DNA from: Alphaproteobacteria bacterium
GTDB lineage: Bacteria; Pseudomonadota; Alphaproteobacteria; Puniceispirillales; Puniceispirillaceae
Assembly (NCBI GenBank): GCA_011526395.1
Contig: WTHW01000107.1
Span: forward strand, 1-6,864
Reading direction: 5' to 3'
Length of the DNA stretch: 6,864 bases
Position numbers and translations under genes: made by a program. Below the pieces are notes generated by a model. That model saw nothing but the letters and a program-made list of their open reading frames with translations, ran no database searches and was not told the DNA's origin. Shown piece by piece: positions 1 through 6,777 of the stretch. Numbering within the stretch: position 1 is the first letter of the stretch; every line of letters starts with the position of its first letter.

Positions 1-60
1 CTCGAAAAGTAGGAAACCGAGACCTCCTCGGGGGGGAAGACTTTTTCAAGTCATTACCTT
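1..60 (+). other. 3' end of an unidentified plus-strand transcript (possible structured RNA or 3' UTR)
   Basis: This edge fragment precedes a plus-strand intrinsic terminator, so it is probably the tail of a transcript entering from the left. It shows two short perfect stems: CCGAG (17-21) with CTCGG (27-31) around a 5-base loop, and GACTT (39-43) with AAGTC (48-52) around a 4-base loop. ACCTCCT at 22-28 is the exact complement of the Shine-Dalgarno sequence AGGAGGT and spans the first loop and its 3' arm. A run of seven G (30-36) offers a competing fold. As protein, frame 1 stops at 10-12 (TAG), frame 3 stops only at 78-80 inside the terminator stem, and frame 2 runs through it. The fragment could therefore be a coding tail plus 3' UTR, or the 3' half of a small RNA. 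I do not recognise the gene, and too little is present to decide. Confidence 0.3.
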
Positions 61-64
61 ATAC

Positions 65-104
65 AACAGGGGCTTTGTGATGGATTACAAAGCCCCTGTT
101 TTTT
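65..104 (+). terminator. Strong Rho-independent terminator at the left border of the operon
   Basis: A perfect 14-bp stem is formed by AACAGGGGCTTTGT (65-78) and ACAAAGCCCCTGTT (87-100) with an 8-base loop. It is followed on the plus strand by a T-tract: T99-T104 run together, then ATT. This is a textbook intrinsic terminator for a plus-strand transcript arriving from the left. Seen from the minus strand, the same stem is preceded by an A-tract but followed by GTATAAGG, a poor U-tail. It may still stop or protect the 3' end of the fni message, whose stop codon lies about 40 bases away, so it probably serves both converging transcripts. Confidence 0.85.
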
Positions 105-109
105 ATTAG

Positions 110-126
110 ATTTATTTAAAATAAAT
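110..126. repeat. AT-rich 8-bp inverted repeat
   Basis: ATTTATTT (110-117) and AAATAAAT (119-126) form a perfect inverted repeat around a single A, lying between the fni stop codon and the GC-rich terminator. On the minus strand, a T7 stretch (CATTTTTTTCATT) lies just upstream of it, directly after fni. The element is all A/T, so its folding is weak and it may reflect only low-complexity intergenic DNA. No function is claimed. Confidence 0.35.
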
Positions 127-139
127 GAAAAAAATGCGG

Positions 140-1186
140 TTATTGAGGCGGTTCTCTAAACTTGCCCTTTAAATCGCCAATTTTTGCTGAATTTGTCAAA
201 AAACAGGCAAGACGCAATTGTTCTGTCCAGATAGAGATCTCATCCATCAAGGCATCTTGTGATAATGTGCCATCTGCGGATTCTAGGGATTTTAAGATAG
301 GCCCTGCTGCGCACACCATATCAGCACCCAAGGCAAGTGCTTTTGCCACATCTAGACCATGACGAATACCGCCAGAGGCAATCAGGCGGGTGCCAGATGC
401 TAGGGCAGATGCGTCCGATATAGCTGTTTTTGTATCAATGCCCCAATCAAGGAACGGCGCTAAAATCGCATTTTGTTGCGGTGATTGATGACGTGCGGCT
501 TCAATGCGTGTCCAGTTCGTACCGCCAAGGCCAGCAATATCGACATAGGCGGCACCCATTGCCCCCAGATATGCCGCTAGTGAGGCTGATATGCCAGCGC
601 CGACCTCTTTGACAATCACAGGCACAGGGCTCTGTTTGATAAAGTGAGCCAGCGCATCTGTGACGCCGCGCCAATCATGATCACCTTCTGGCTGTGCTGC
701 TTCTTGCAAAGGGTTTAAATGGATGGCTATGGCATTGGCTTCGATACTATCAATCGCGCGCATTGCCATATCAAAGCCGCCATCTTGCGCTAATTGTGTG
801 ATGCCCAAATTACCGATCAATACCGCATTTGGTGCCAATTTTCGCAAATAGCTCACATCTCTCTCATTGGCAAGGCTCGCCCGTTGCGAGCCAAGTGCGA
901 GCGCTATATTCGTCTCTTGGGCAACTTCAGCAAGGCATGCATTGATTGCATCCGCTCTATCAGTGCCACCTGTCATCGCACCAATAAAAAAGGGCACATC
1001 CAACCTCTTTGATAAAAACCGTTTGGTGACATCAATGTCATCCATCGCCATATCAGGCAGTGCATGATGCTGTAATGAGACCTTATCAAAAGGATGGGCT
1101 ATCTGCGCCTTTGCCAGATCAGATTTCGCAAGGTCAAGATGCGCATCTTTGCGCTTATAGGCGATTTCATTTTTATCTTGTGCCAT
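140..1186 (-). CDS. fni: Type II isopentenyl-diphosphate delta-isomerase (FMN-dependent)
   Basis: Cytosolic flavoenzyme that interconverts IPP and DMAPP, setting the precursor ratio for GGPP synthesis by the crtE product. The 348-aa length is normal for the family. Family motifs run in order: RKDAH at 12-16, MTGG at 71-74 (FMN region), GSQR at 99-102, GNLG at 125-128, HLNPLQE at 156-162 with the Gln-Glu pair tied to catalysis and metal binding, KEVGAGIS at 193-200, AGLGGTNW at 218-225, and the phosphate-binding SGGIRHGLD at 271-279. This is the FMN/NAD(P)H TIM-barrel type and is unrelated in sequence to the Nudix type I Idi. The ATG at 1186 follows the blh stop by three bases and has AAAAGGA six bases upstream inside the blh 3' end, so translation is probably coupled. 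It is the last gene of the cluster. No key residue appears lost. Confidence 0.96.
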   Translation of the reverse strand: MAQDKNEIAYKRKDAHLDLAKSDLAKAQIAHPFDKVSLQHHALPDMAMDDIDVTKRFLSKRLDVPFFIGAMTGGTDRADAINACLAEVAQETNIALALGSQRASLANERDVSYLRKLAPNAVLIGNLGITQLAQDGGFDMAMRAIDSIEANAIAIHLNPLQEAAQPEGDHDWRGVTDALAHFIKQSPVPVIVKEVGAGISASLAAYLGAMGAAYVDIAGLGGTNWTRIEAARHQSPQQNAILAPFLDWGIDTKTAISDASALASGTRLIASGGIRHGLDVAKALALGADMVCAAGPILKSLESADGTLSQDALMDEISIWTEQLRLACFLTNSAKIGDLKGKFREPPQ

Positions 1187-1189
1187 TGC

Positions 1190-2020
1190 CTATCCTTTTG
1201 ACCGAAAAGCGAGTGGCCGCCAATATCCATCAATCAATATCATATGCGGAACAGTTAAGGCAGCTAGTCCAATAAAGATAATCTGAATCACAGAATAGGC
1301 AAAGCCCTGATTAGGCACCAATAGAGTGAAAGCAAACAGACCAGCCGCCCATGATGCTACAGTTAACCCAATACCAAGTGATATAAAATATTTCGGCATA
1401 GAATGTCTTATCGCACGATACAGCGTTGTGAAATGACGCGCAGAATGGATAAGACAAAAATAAACAGCAAACCCAGCTAAGATAGGTAAATATCCCATCA
1501 CGATGATAAGCCCTGCTAATTCTATCATTTTACGGCGGCGATGCTCTTTCATGCAAAACACCCCGTAAAGTGCGATATTCAAGACCCAAATCACCATCGC
1601 TATATCAAATAAGCTTTCCAGCATGGCAAGGGATGAGATGTCTGAGAAAGTCAGCATGGCAAAGAAGGCAAAGGCCTCGTCTTGATGCATGAAGGGCAGG
1701 AAAATCGCTACAAGCCCGCCATGAGAGATGATACCAGCTATACGCACTTTGCCTGTGATATCTGCTGTATCACCTTTGCCAAAATGAAACGCTGATATGG
1801 CAAGGAATAACAGCAAACTTATCAAGGGAAGCCATAACCAGATGCCAATCACAGCCACAGCAATCACAATATATAAAATCAGAAACCCGATGAAATAACG
1901 CCCTGTTTTGGGATAGGGCATTTGCGTATAAACTGCGCCATCAAATGCCCCATGCGGCAAGCCGATCAAGACAACGCCCGCAAGGGCAATCATATCTACC
2001 ATGCCAAGTTCACTCATCAT
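1190..2020 (-). CDS. blh: Beta-carotene 15,15'-dioxygenase, Blh family (retinal-forming)
   Basis: Integral membrane Fe(II) enzyme that splits beta-carotene at the central double bond into two all-trans retinals, the chromophore for the opsin of this cluster. Using the ATG at 2020 the protein has 276 aa, typical for bacterial Blh. About eight hydrophobic segments are visible (near 8-22, 43-64, 65-78, 94-110, 139-156, 166-190, 211-235, 240-262). The iron-ligand histidine set of the Brp/Blh family is present: LPHGAFD (H23), AFHFGKGD (H79), and IHSARH (H192, H196); PHMILID (H259) is also conserved-looking. The reading frame is open 18 codons further upstream, but that would overlap crtY deeply; the ATG shares one base with the crtY TGA (TGATG) and has AAGGGGG just before it. 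A second ATG directly follows (2017) and is an equally possible start. The sequence excludes the unrelated animal-type beta-propeller oxygenases. Confidence 0.93.
   Translation of the reverse strand: MMSELGMVDMIALAGVVLIGLPHGAFDGAVYTQMPYPKTGRYFIGFLILYIVIAVAVIGIWLWLPLISLLLFLAISAFHFGKGDTADITGKVRIAGIISHGGLVAIFLPFMHQDEAFAFFAMLTFSDISSLAMLESLFDIAMVIWVLNIALYGVFCMKEHRRRKMIELAGLIIVMGYLPILAGFAVYFCLIHSARHFTTLYRAIRHSMPKYFISLGIGLTVASWAAGLFAFTLLVPNQGFAYSVIQIIFIGLAALTVPHMILIDGYWRPLAFRSKG
1193..1199 (-). promoter_or_regulatory. Ribosome binding site of fni, inside the end of blh
   Basis: On the minus strand AAAAGGA lies six bases before the fni ATG (1186) and overlaps the last codons of blh up to its TAG stop. 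It fixes the fni start and shows that fni is read from the blh message. Confidence 0.75.
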
Positions 2021-3093
2021 CACATCCCCCTTCGATAGGTGCGTGGTGACAAGGCCGCCTTGATAAAGGGCCATTTCGGCATAGACAGCATCATTTTCAA
2101 AATCGTAGCAAGCGACGCATTACCAGACATAAAACGCGCAAATTCACTGCCATCTAATGATTTTGCGATGGCTTCAAATATCGAGATGCTTAATTCAGGG
2201 CGCGCTTGCAAGACGGCCATGAATACTTTGTCCATCCATAAATCTCTTGGCGCAAGCGGGCTTATCGCCTGCCAGTCTCCTGTCCTTGCATGATGCGATA
2301 AAATGCCAGCAACTTGTTTTTGAATAAAGCTAAAGGCATAGCCAGATGAGGGGCGAAGCGCACCACCTCTTGCCCCAATCGCATGATGTGGCGCGCTCTT
2401 ATCACGGCAGTCAGCAAGTGGGATCGCCCCTGTTTCAACATGGCTGACCTCATAGGATGATAAATCATAATGCGTGGCAAGATAGCTCTTTATGGCTGTC
2501 TCATAATATGTCTTATCAAGAAGCTGTTCTGAAAATAATGTTGATTCAACCAACGCCTCATTCGCACTTGTTGGCAGCAGATACATAAAATGCAGACCTT
2601 GTGATTGGTCACATCTAAAATCCATTAAAATCGCCACATCAGGATTGAAAACATCTCTATCTGCTTTGATATGATGGCCGATAAAATGCTGATAAAAAAT
2701 CCCCTCATCTGCTGGCACAGGGCGGCTATCAAAATAGGGGGCAGGCGGGGTATCTGTTACCTCTTCTATGACCTCTTTTGCGCCTGATATATCAGCGCAA
2801 TAACCAAGCCACTTACCAGCATGAAGACTGCAATAGGGATGCTCATCACTTTTATGAGAGACCGTCATATTATCTGTGATAATGTGCCATTGCTTCCAGC
2901 TATGAGTCGCTTGGCTGACAGCATCATCAAGCCAAGGCATCTGCCAAAATCCCCAAATATGATCAGGCCTATCTTGATAGCTTTTATCTGTGACTATCTT
3001 GGCACGCGCCACATTATGGCGTGCCAATTCTTTTGCCAGTGACAAGCTAGCGCAACCAGATCCAATGAGTGTAATCTCTGGCGTTACAGTCAT
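2020..3093 (-). CDS. crtY: Lycopene beta-cyclase, CrtY type
   Basis: Flavoprotein, probably membrane-associated, that closes the two beta-ionone rings of lycopene to give beta-carotene, the substrate of the next gene's product. The 357-aa protein shows the CrtY/LCY plan: N-terminal dinucleotide-binding segment LIGSGCASLSLA (9-20), DHIWGFW (44-50), FYQHFIGHHI (133-142), the strong signature ILMDFRCDQ (155-163), YLLPTSANEALVEST (171-185) with the acidic residue E183 in the region of the catalytic Glu motif, ETGAIPLAD (220-228), and the FAD-contacting GARGGALRPSSGYAF (240-254). The ATG at 3093 overlaps the crtB stop in an ATGA arrangement (3090-3093); GGGG eight bases upstream serves as ribosome site. 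Its own stop shares a base with the blh start. The heterodimeric CrtYc/Yd cyclases and the CrtL-only plant type are less good matches. Confidence 0.95.
   Translation of the reverse strand: MTVTPEITLIGSGCASLSLAKELARHNVARAKIVTDKSYQDRPDHIWGFWQMPWLDDAVSQATHSWKQWHIITDNMTVSHKSDEHPYCSLHAGKWLGYCADISGAKEVIEEVTDTPPAPYFDSRPVPADEGIFYQHFIGHHIKADRDVFNPDVAILMDFRCDQSQGLHFMYLLPTSANEALVESTLFSEQLLDKTYYETAIKSYLATHYDLSSYEVSHVETGAIPLADCRDKSAPHHAIGARGGALRPSSGYAFSFIQKQVAGILSHHARTGDWQAISPLAPRDLWMDKVFMAVLQARPELSISIFEAIAKSLDGSEFARFMSGNASLATILKMMLSMPKWPFIKAALSPRTYRRGM
2026..2032 (-). promoter_or_regulatory. Ribosome binding site of blh, inside the end of crtY
   Basis: On the minus strand AAGGGGG ends five bases before the ATG at 2020 and eight before the next ATG at 2017. 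It lies within the last crtY codons (Arg-Arg-Gly). It supports a blh start at the crtY stop codon rather than the longer open frame reaching 2074, and leaves open which of the two adjacent ATG codons is used. Confidence 0.7.
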
Positions 3094-4028
3094 TTAGCAT
3101 ACCCCACAAGAGGCGCATGTAATCTTTCATTATGTGATGATGGCGCTGATTTTGGCGCAAGATATGAAAGCGCCTTTAATGATACACGCGCTTTTGTCGC
3201 GGTTGAGGTCACAGTGCGCCCCTCATGCCAATTCACGTCATTTGCCAATAACTGCACCCCGATTTGCCGATAGCTATAGGCGGCGATCGCAATGGCAATT
3301 TGCGCTCTTTTTGGCAAAAAACAAAGCCCAGACATCCCGCTTTTGTAATAGGCATCAGCGCGCCCCAATAATTGCCTTATAGCTGATTGGACCGTTCGAA
3401 TGATTGAGGCATCACCGCTTAACGCGCCTGCTTCTATCTCATCAGGGCTCAAACCTGCCACCCAAGAGGCAGGCAGGTACCGGCGCCCCATTTTGGCATC
3501 TTCCAGCACATCTCTTGCGATATTGGTAAATTGCATGGCAATCCCCAAATCAATGGCAAAATCTTGTGCAACCTTCTCATGACAGGACAATACAGGACAC
3601 ATCATCACCCCAACAGTCCCCGCCACCTGATAGCCATATTTCACAAGCGCCGCCTCATCAGCCAATCGCACCTCACCTTGATCAAATAACAACCCATCAA
3701 TCAAATGTTGCAAGGCTGAGAGTGATATTTGGCTCTGCACCATAAACGGCGCAAACTCTGCCATATCAGGGTCGGTCAGCGCGGCTTGCGGGTCATTGGC
3801 AAGGCGCGCAATATCATCACATATCACTGACAGGCGCTCAGCCCCATGTGGCAGATCGCCATCTGCAAGGTCATCAAGCAATCTGCAAAAGGCATAAAGA
3901 CGCGCCGCATCTGCGCCATGTTTTGCGCCCAAAAACCGTCTTGCCCAATGAAAGGTGCGCCCATTCTTGGCAAGCGATGCTTCATAGCTATCTTGGTTGC
4001 TATGTGATGTTACAGCAATGGTGTCCAT
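3090..4028 (-). CDS. crtB: Phytoene synthase
   Basis: Head-to-head prenyl synthase that condenses two GGPP into 15-cis-phytoene, the first committed carotenoid step. With the ATG at 4028 the protein has 312 aa, usual for CrtB. Both Mg-diphosphate motifs of the squalene/phytoene synthase family are intact: CRLLDDLAD (48-56, DxxxD) and NIARDVLEDAKMGRRYLP (169-186, DxxED). GTVGVMM (137-143) and YYKSGMSGLCFLP (227-239) also match. The start is uncertain: the frame is open to a TTG at 4049 (319 aa), and neither candidate has a good ribosome site (GGGGGC lies about 15 bases before the ATG). I chose the ATG because the extra seven residues are unconserved-looking. A 58-base gap separates it from crtI; its stop overlaps crtY by four bases, which suggests coupled translation. 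Confidence 0.95.
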   Translation of the reverse strand: MDTIAVTSHSNQDSYEASLAKNGRTFHWARRFLGAKHGADAARLYAFCRLLDDLADGDLPHGAERLSVICDDIARLANDPQAALTDPDMAEFAPFMVQSQISLSALQHLIDGLLFDQGEVRLADEAALVKYGYQVAGTVGVMMCPVLSCHEKVAQDFAIDLGIAMQFTNIARDVLEDAKMGRRYLPASWVAGLSPDEIEAGALSGDASIIRTVQSAIRQLLGRADAYYKSGMSGLCFLPKRAQIAIAIAAYSYRQIGVQLLANDVNWHEGRTVTSTATKARVSLKALSYLAPKSAPSSHNERLHAPLVGYAK

Positions 4029-4086
4029 GATTGATGCGCCAGCCCCCAATTCTTATGCTACCGATATGGTCTCACTAAACCTGCCA

Positions 4087-5583
4087 TTATGCTGCGTTCT
4101 TTTTCATCTTTTTTTCTTGTGCCTCGACCAGTGCTTCAACAACTTTGGCAGAACATAAAACACCTGGCATACCAGCACCCGGATGCGCGCCAGCGGCCGC
4201 AAAGAACAGATTATCAAACTCTGCATCTTGGTTATGATAACGGAACCACGCGCTTTGTGTGAATAGAGGCGCAATAGAAAATCCTGCCCCATGCATTGAG
4301 CGATAATCATTTTTGAAATCTTGTGGTGTCATCCAAAAATCATCAGTGATGGTCTCAGATAGATTTGGCATGATCGTCTCTTCTAGCGCGGATACAATGC
4401 GGTCCCGCAACACAGGTCCTGTTTTATCCCAATCAATATTCCCTTGCAGATTTGGCACAGGGCATAGCACATAAAAGCTATCACATCCGTCTGGCGCAAA
4501 GCTTTTATCTGTCGCTGTTGGGCGGTGCAGATAGAGTGAAAAATCATCTGCCAATATCTTTTTCTCAAAGATATCATCTAGCAATTCTTTAAAGCGCGGC
4601 CCCATCCAAATCGTATGATGCGCCACATCTTCATAAGTTGTCTTTGTCCCAAAGAACATGACAAACAGACCCATAGAATATTTTGTAAATTTCTCAGGTA
4701 TTGCCTTTTTATGTGTGCGGCCTGTTTGCTCCATCAGCTCTTTATAGATAACAGGCGGGTCACCATTACAGATGATCCTATCAGCTGTGATATGCGCGCC
4801 CTCTGCTGTTGTAATACCTGTCACCTTATTGCCAGAGGTCGTAATGCGCGCCACATCTGTATCCAGCATGATTTGCACACCGTGGCGTTCCATCAAAGCG
4901 CGCAAAGAGGCGACAAGCGCGCCTGTCCCGCCCATTGCAAAATAAACACCCCATTTGCGCTCAAGATAATGGATAAGAGCGTAAATTGACGTTGTTGAAA
5001 ACGGATTGCCGCCTACCAAAAGCGGATGAATGGAAAAGGCCTGTCTTATCAAAGGATGCTTGATATACCGTCCCACCAAAGAGGAGACTGAAAGGTAAGA
5101 ACGCAATTTCAACAAAGCTGGCACCTGTGCCATCATGGCGCCGAATTTTGTGAAAGGCTTATCGGCTAATTTGGTAAATCCCACATCAAAGATATCTTTT
5201 GAGATTTTTAACAGCTTGCGATAGCCGGCCGCATCTTGCTTTGAAAAGGCCTCAATATTCTTGCACGTATCATCAAGCGAGGCCGCATAATCAAATTGCT
5301 GACCATTATGGAAATAAAACCGATACCATGGGTCAAGCGGGCGAAATTCAATATGATCAGCGCGGTTTTCGCCAAATAATTCATATAATTCGTCAAATAA
5401 AAACGGGGCTGTGATCACAGTTGGACCAGCATCATGGCGAAAGCCATTTTTCTCAAAAACCTGCGCTCTGCCGCCAATTTGTGACAAGCGTTCGACAAGT
5501 ATGACCTCATCACCTCTTGCCCGCATGCGCAAAGCTGAGGCAATGCCTCCAAAACCTGAGCCAATTACGATTGTTTTTGTCAT
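4087..5583 (-). CDS. crtI: Phytoene desaturase (lycopene-forming type)
   Basis: FAD-dependent, membrane-associated desaturase/isomerase that converts phytoene to lycopene; the four-step outcome is inferred from the downstream cyclase and Blh. The 498-aa length is typical. The N-terminal Rossmann motif is GSGFGG (8-13) with E31 (VILVE) for FAD ribose and GGRA at 37-40, followed by the conserved HDAGPTVITAP (50-60). The middle contains the family segments HPLLVGGNPFSTTSIYALIHYLE (positions 186-208, key residues GGNPF) and FAMGGTGALV (215-224). NGDPP (273-277) and the C-terminal signature AGAHPGAGMPGVLCSAKV (464-481) complete the FAD site. The tail is lysine-rich, which may help membrane binding. 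The ATG at 5583 has AAAGG eight bases upstream. It sits 88 bases after crtE. Related diapophytoene desaturases (CrtN) or ketolases are less likely given the crtE/crtB/crtY context. Confidence 0.96.
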   Translation of the reverse strand: MTKTIVIGSGFGGIASALRMRARGDEVILVERLSQIGGRAQVFEKNGFRHDAGPTVITAPFLFDELYELFGENRADHIEFRPLDPWYRFYFHNGQQFDYAASLDDTCKNIEAFSKQDAAGYRKLLKISKDIFDVGFTKLADKPFTKFGAMMAQVPALLKLRSYLSVSSLVGRYIKHPLIRQAFSIHPLLVGGNPFSTTSIYALIHYLERKWGVYFAMGGTGALVASLRALMERHGVQIMLDTDVARITTSGNKVTGITTAEGAHITADRIICNGDPPVIYKELMEQTGRTHKKAIPEKFTKYSMGLFVMFFGTKTTYEDVAHHTIWMGPRFKELLDDIFEKKILADDFSLYLHRPTATDKSFAPDGCDSFYVLCPVPNLQGNIDWDKTGPVLRDRIVSALEETIMPNLSETITDDFWMTPQDFKNDYRSMHGAGFSIAPLFTQSAWFRYHNQDAEFDNLFFAAAGAHPGAGMPGVLCSAKVVEALVEAQEKKMKKNAA

Positions 5584-5591
5584 AAACCTAG

Positions 5592-5596
5592 CCTTT
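5592..5596 (-). promoter_or_regulatory. Ribosome binding site of crtI
   Basis: Minus-strand AAAGG, eight bases before the crtI ATG at 5583, in the 88-base crtE-crtI spacer. I found no convincing -35/-10 pair in that spacer, so crtI is probably read from the upstream message. Confidence 0.65.
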
Positions 5597-5671
5597 AATC
5601 CCGCCCATTACCTTTATTAGTTTTTACGTGAGCGAACAGGATATGGATGATGTGATAGGACAGGCGGGTGC

Positions 5672-6697
5672 TCAGAGAGCGCACTGCCTTGTGGCTTTGA
5701 CAAGCTGTGCATGAATAGGCATGACAATCTCTGCACAATCTTTTGGCAAATCATCTATCAAGCGTTCTGCTTCTTCAACGATTCCCATCATATGCTCAGC
5801 TGTCAGCGTCAGCGCGCCAGAACTCAAGATGGCTTGATGCCATTGGCGGGCTTTTTCCTGATCATCTGATGCCAGCCAGCTATTAAAACCATCAAGCAAT
5901 TCACCTGTCAGCAATGAGCGATATGTCACAATCACAGCATTTGGCGTGCGGCGCACCAAGTCAGATGCTGGTTTAAAGGCGCCATCTGTGCCTGTGACAT
6001 TTTGAATATCATTGGCAATCTGATAGGCCGCACCCACAGCTGTGAAAAAGCGCATCAAAGCTGGGATCACATCACTGCGCTCTGCCAGATGGGCAATTCC
6101 TTCAACAGGTGCCACAAATAACGGTGCTGTCTTACCTGTACAGATCTCAAGATAGGCTTCCCATGCTGGATAATCTGTTTGTACAAACTCCAACGCTTGG
6201 CCCTTTGTTGTCGCCGCCATGTGGTTGGCAAGCAAACTGACTAACACAGGCTTTTGCCCGATTTCAGCTGCCTTCGCTGCAAGCGCGAATGAGCGTGCAA
6301 TCAGCCAGTCACCAAGTGCTAGGGCAGTGTTCCTGCCAAAGATTGACCAAACAGACGGGCGCCCGCGCCTTGTGGCATCATCATCACACATATCATCATG
6401 CACTAACGATGCGTTATGTAATAACTCAACCGCTGCTGCCCAATGAAGGGCTGCTTGTTTGTTTGCACCCATCCTCTTTGCCGCCGCTAGCGCCAGCTGA
6501 GCGCGAAGCATCTTGCCTGGCCGCTCGAAATGATGTGCGGCAGGGCCCTTTAGGGGGTGGTCATGTTTTGGTAATTGCTCTGATATAAAGGCGCCGATAA
6601 TATCGCGGCTTGTCTGAAGTGCTCGTGATGATTTGGCGATATCTTCAGCTTGTTTTGCTGACGCTTGCGTTAAGGCATTATGACTAAAATCATCCAT
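5672..6697 (-). CDS. crtE: Geranylgeranyl diphosphate synthase (trans-polyprenyl synthase)
   Basis: Soluble prenyltransferase that extends allylic diphosphates with IPP to C20 GGPP, the substrate of CrtB. The ATG at 6697 gives 341 aa; an in-frame GTG at 6721 would add eight residues, but AAAGGGA is placed seven bases before the ATG. Motifs in order: GKMLRAQ (61-67; the family usually has GKxxRP), HNASLVHDDMCDDDATRRGRP (94-114) with the first Asp-rich motif DDMCDDD at 101-107, GQALE (166-170), GKTAPLF (188-194), and AYQIANDIQN (224-233), the position of the second Asp-rich motif. That motif reads NDIQN instead of the common DDxxD, so both outer acids are amides. SDLVRRTPNAVIV (245-257) follows, in place of the usual lysine-rich GK segment. 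The N-terminal extension before the GK motif is somewhat long. Chain length (C20) is inferred from context; a longer-chain synthase cannot be excluded from sequence alone. Confidence 0.92.
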   Translation of the reverse strand: MDDFSHNALTQASAKQAEDIAKSSRALQTSRDIIGAFISEQLPKHDHPLKGPAAHHFERPGKMLRAQLALAAAKRMGANKQAALHWAAAVELLHNASLVHDDMCDDDATRRGRPSVWSIFGRNTALALGDWLIARSFALAAKAAEIGQKPVLVSLLANHMAATTKGQALEFVQTDYPAWEAYLEICTGKTAPLFVAPVEGIAHLAERSDVIPALMRFFTAVGAAYQIANDIQNVTGTDGAFKPASDLVRRTPNAVIVTYRSLLTGELLDGFNSWLASDDQEKARQWHQAILSSGALTLTAEHMMGIVEEAERLIDDLPKDCAEIVMPIHAQLVKATRQCAL

Positions 6698-6703
6698 AGC
6701 GCG

Positions 6704-6711
6704 TTCCCTTT
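6704..6711 (-). promoter_or_regulatory. Ribosome binding site that fixes the crtE start
   Basis: Minus-strand AAAGGGAA, with core AGGGA (6705-6709) seven bases before the ATG at 6697. It lies downstream of the alternative GTG (6721) and so favours the shorter 341-aa CrtE. Confidence 0.7.
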
Positions 6712-6748
6712 CACCAATCACATCATATAAATTTTTAAAGAAATGAAT

Positions 6749-6777
6749 GGCGGGCAGGGGCTAACCCCTGCCCAGCC
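6749..6777 (-). terminator. GC-rich hairpin between proteorhodopsin and crtE (terminator or attenuator)
   Basis: A perfect 9-bp stem GGGCAGGGG/CCCCTGCCC (6752-6760 with 6765-6773) closes on a 4-base loop and is extended by three more pairs (GGC 6749-6751 with GCC 6775-6777) past one bulged base. On the minus strand it begins eight bases after the proteorhodopsin stop and is followed by ATTCATTTCTTT, a U-rich but interrupted tail. It could end most proteorhodopsin transcripts while letting some read into crtE, or act as a 3' stabiliser of the opsin message. Since no clear promoter follows before crtE, partial read-through is the simpler reading. That is inference. Confidence 0.65.

Noticed and set aside
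1..55. Minus-strand frame starting at a TTG (about 50) with AAGG upstream, reading left off the edge
   Set aside because: Only about 16 codons are visible, the start is a rare TTG, and the frame is proline/arginine-rich with no family match. The plus-strand terminator argues for a transcript in the other direction.
2021..2074. 18-codon upstream extension of blh
   Set aside because: It would overlap crtY by over 50 bases. The ribosome site and TGATG junction support initiation at 2020 or 2017, and the extension has no membrane-protein or family character.
256..2892. 16-base repeat tgtgataatgtgccat in fni (near 258) and crtY (near 2876)
   Set aside because: Both copies lie inside coding sequence in different proteins and occur only twice; this looks like chance plus shared codon use, not a regulatory or uptake repeat.
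4615..4989. 124-aa cysteine-rich open frame on the plus strand
   Set aside because: It lies wholly antisense to crtI, whose motifs are intact here; it has no recognisable domain and is explained by codon bias of the real gene.
5600..5668. CCCGCC (5600-5605) and GGCGGG (5663-5668) inverted repeat in the crtE-crtI spacer
   Set aside because: The arms are only 6 bp and 57 bases apart with no T-tract, so it is unlikely to be a terminator. No TGT-N12-ACA PpsR-type site or promoter pair was found in the spacer either.
6289..6588. 99-aa plus-strand open frame
   Set aside because: It is antisense to crtE across the first Asp-rich motif and shows no family features.
6698..6748. Possible promoter (TATGAT-like box near 6725) in front of crtE
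   Set aside because: No acceptable -35 element lies at 16-18 bases; AT-richness after the hairpin explains the -10-like words.
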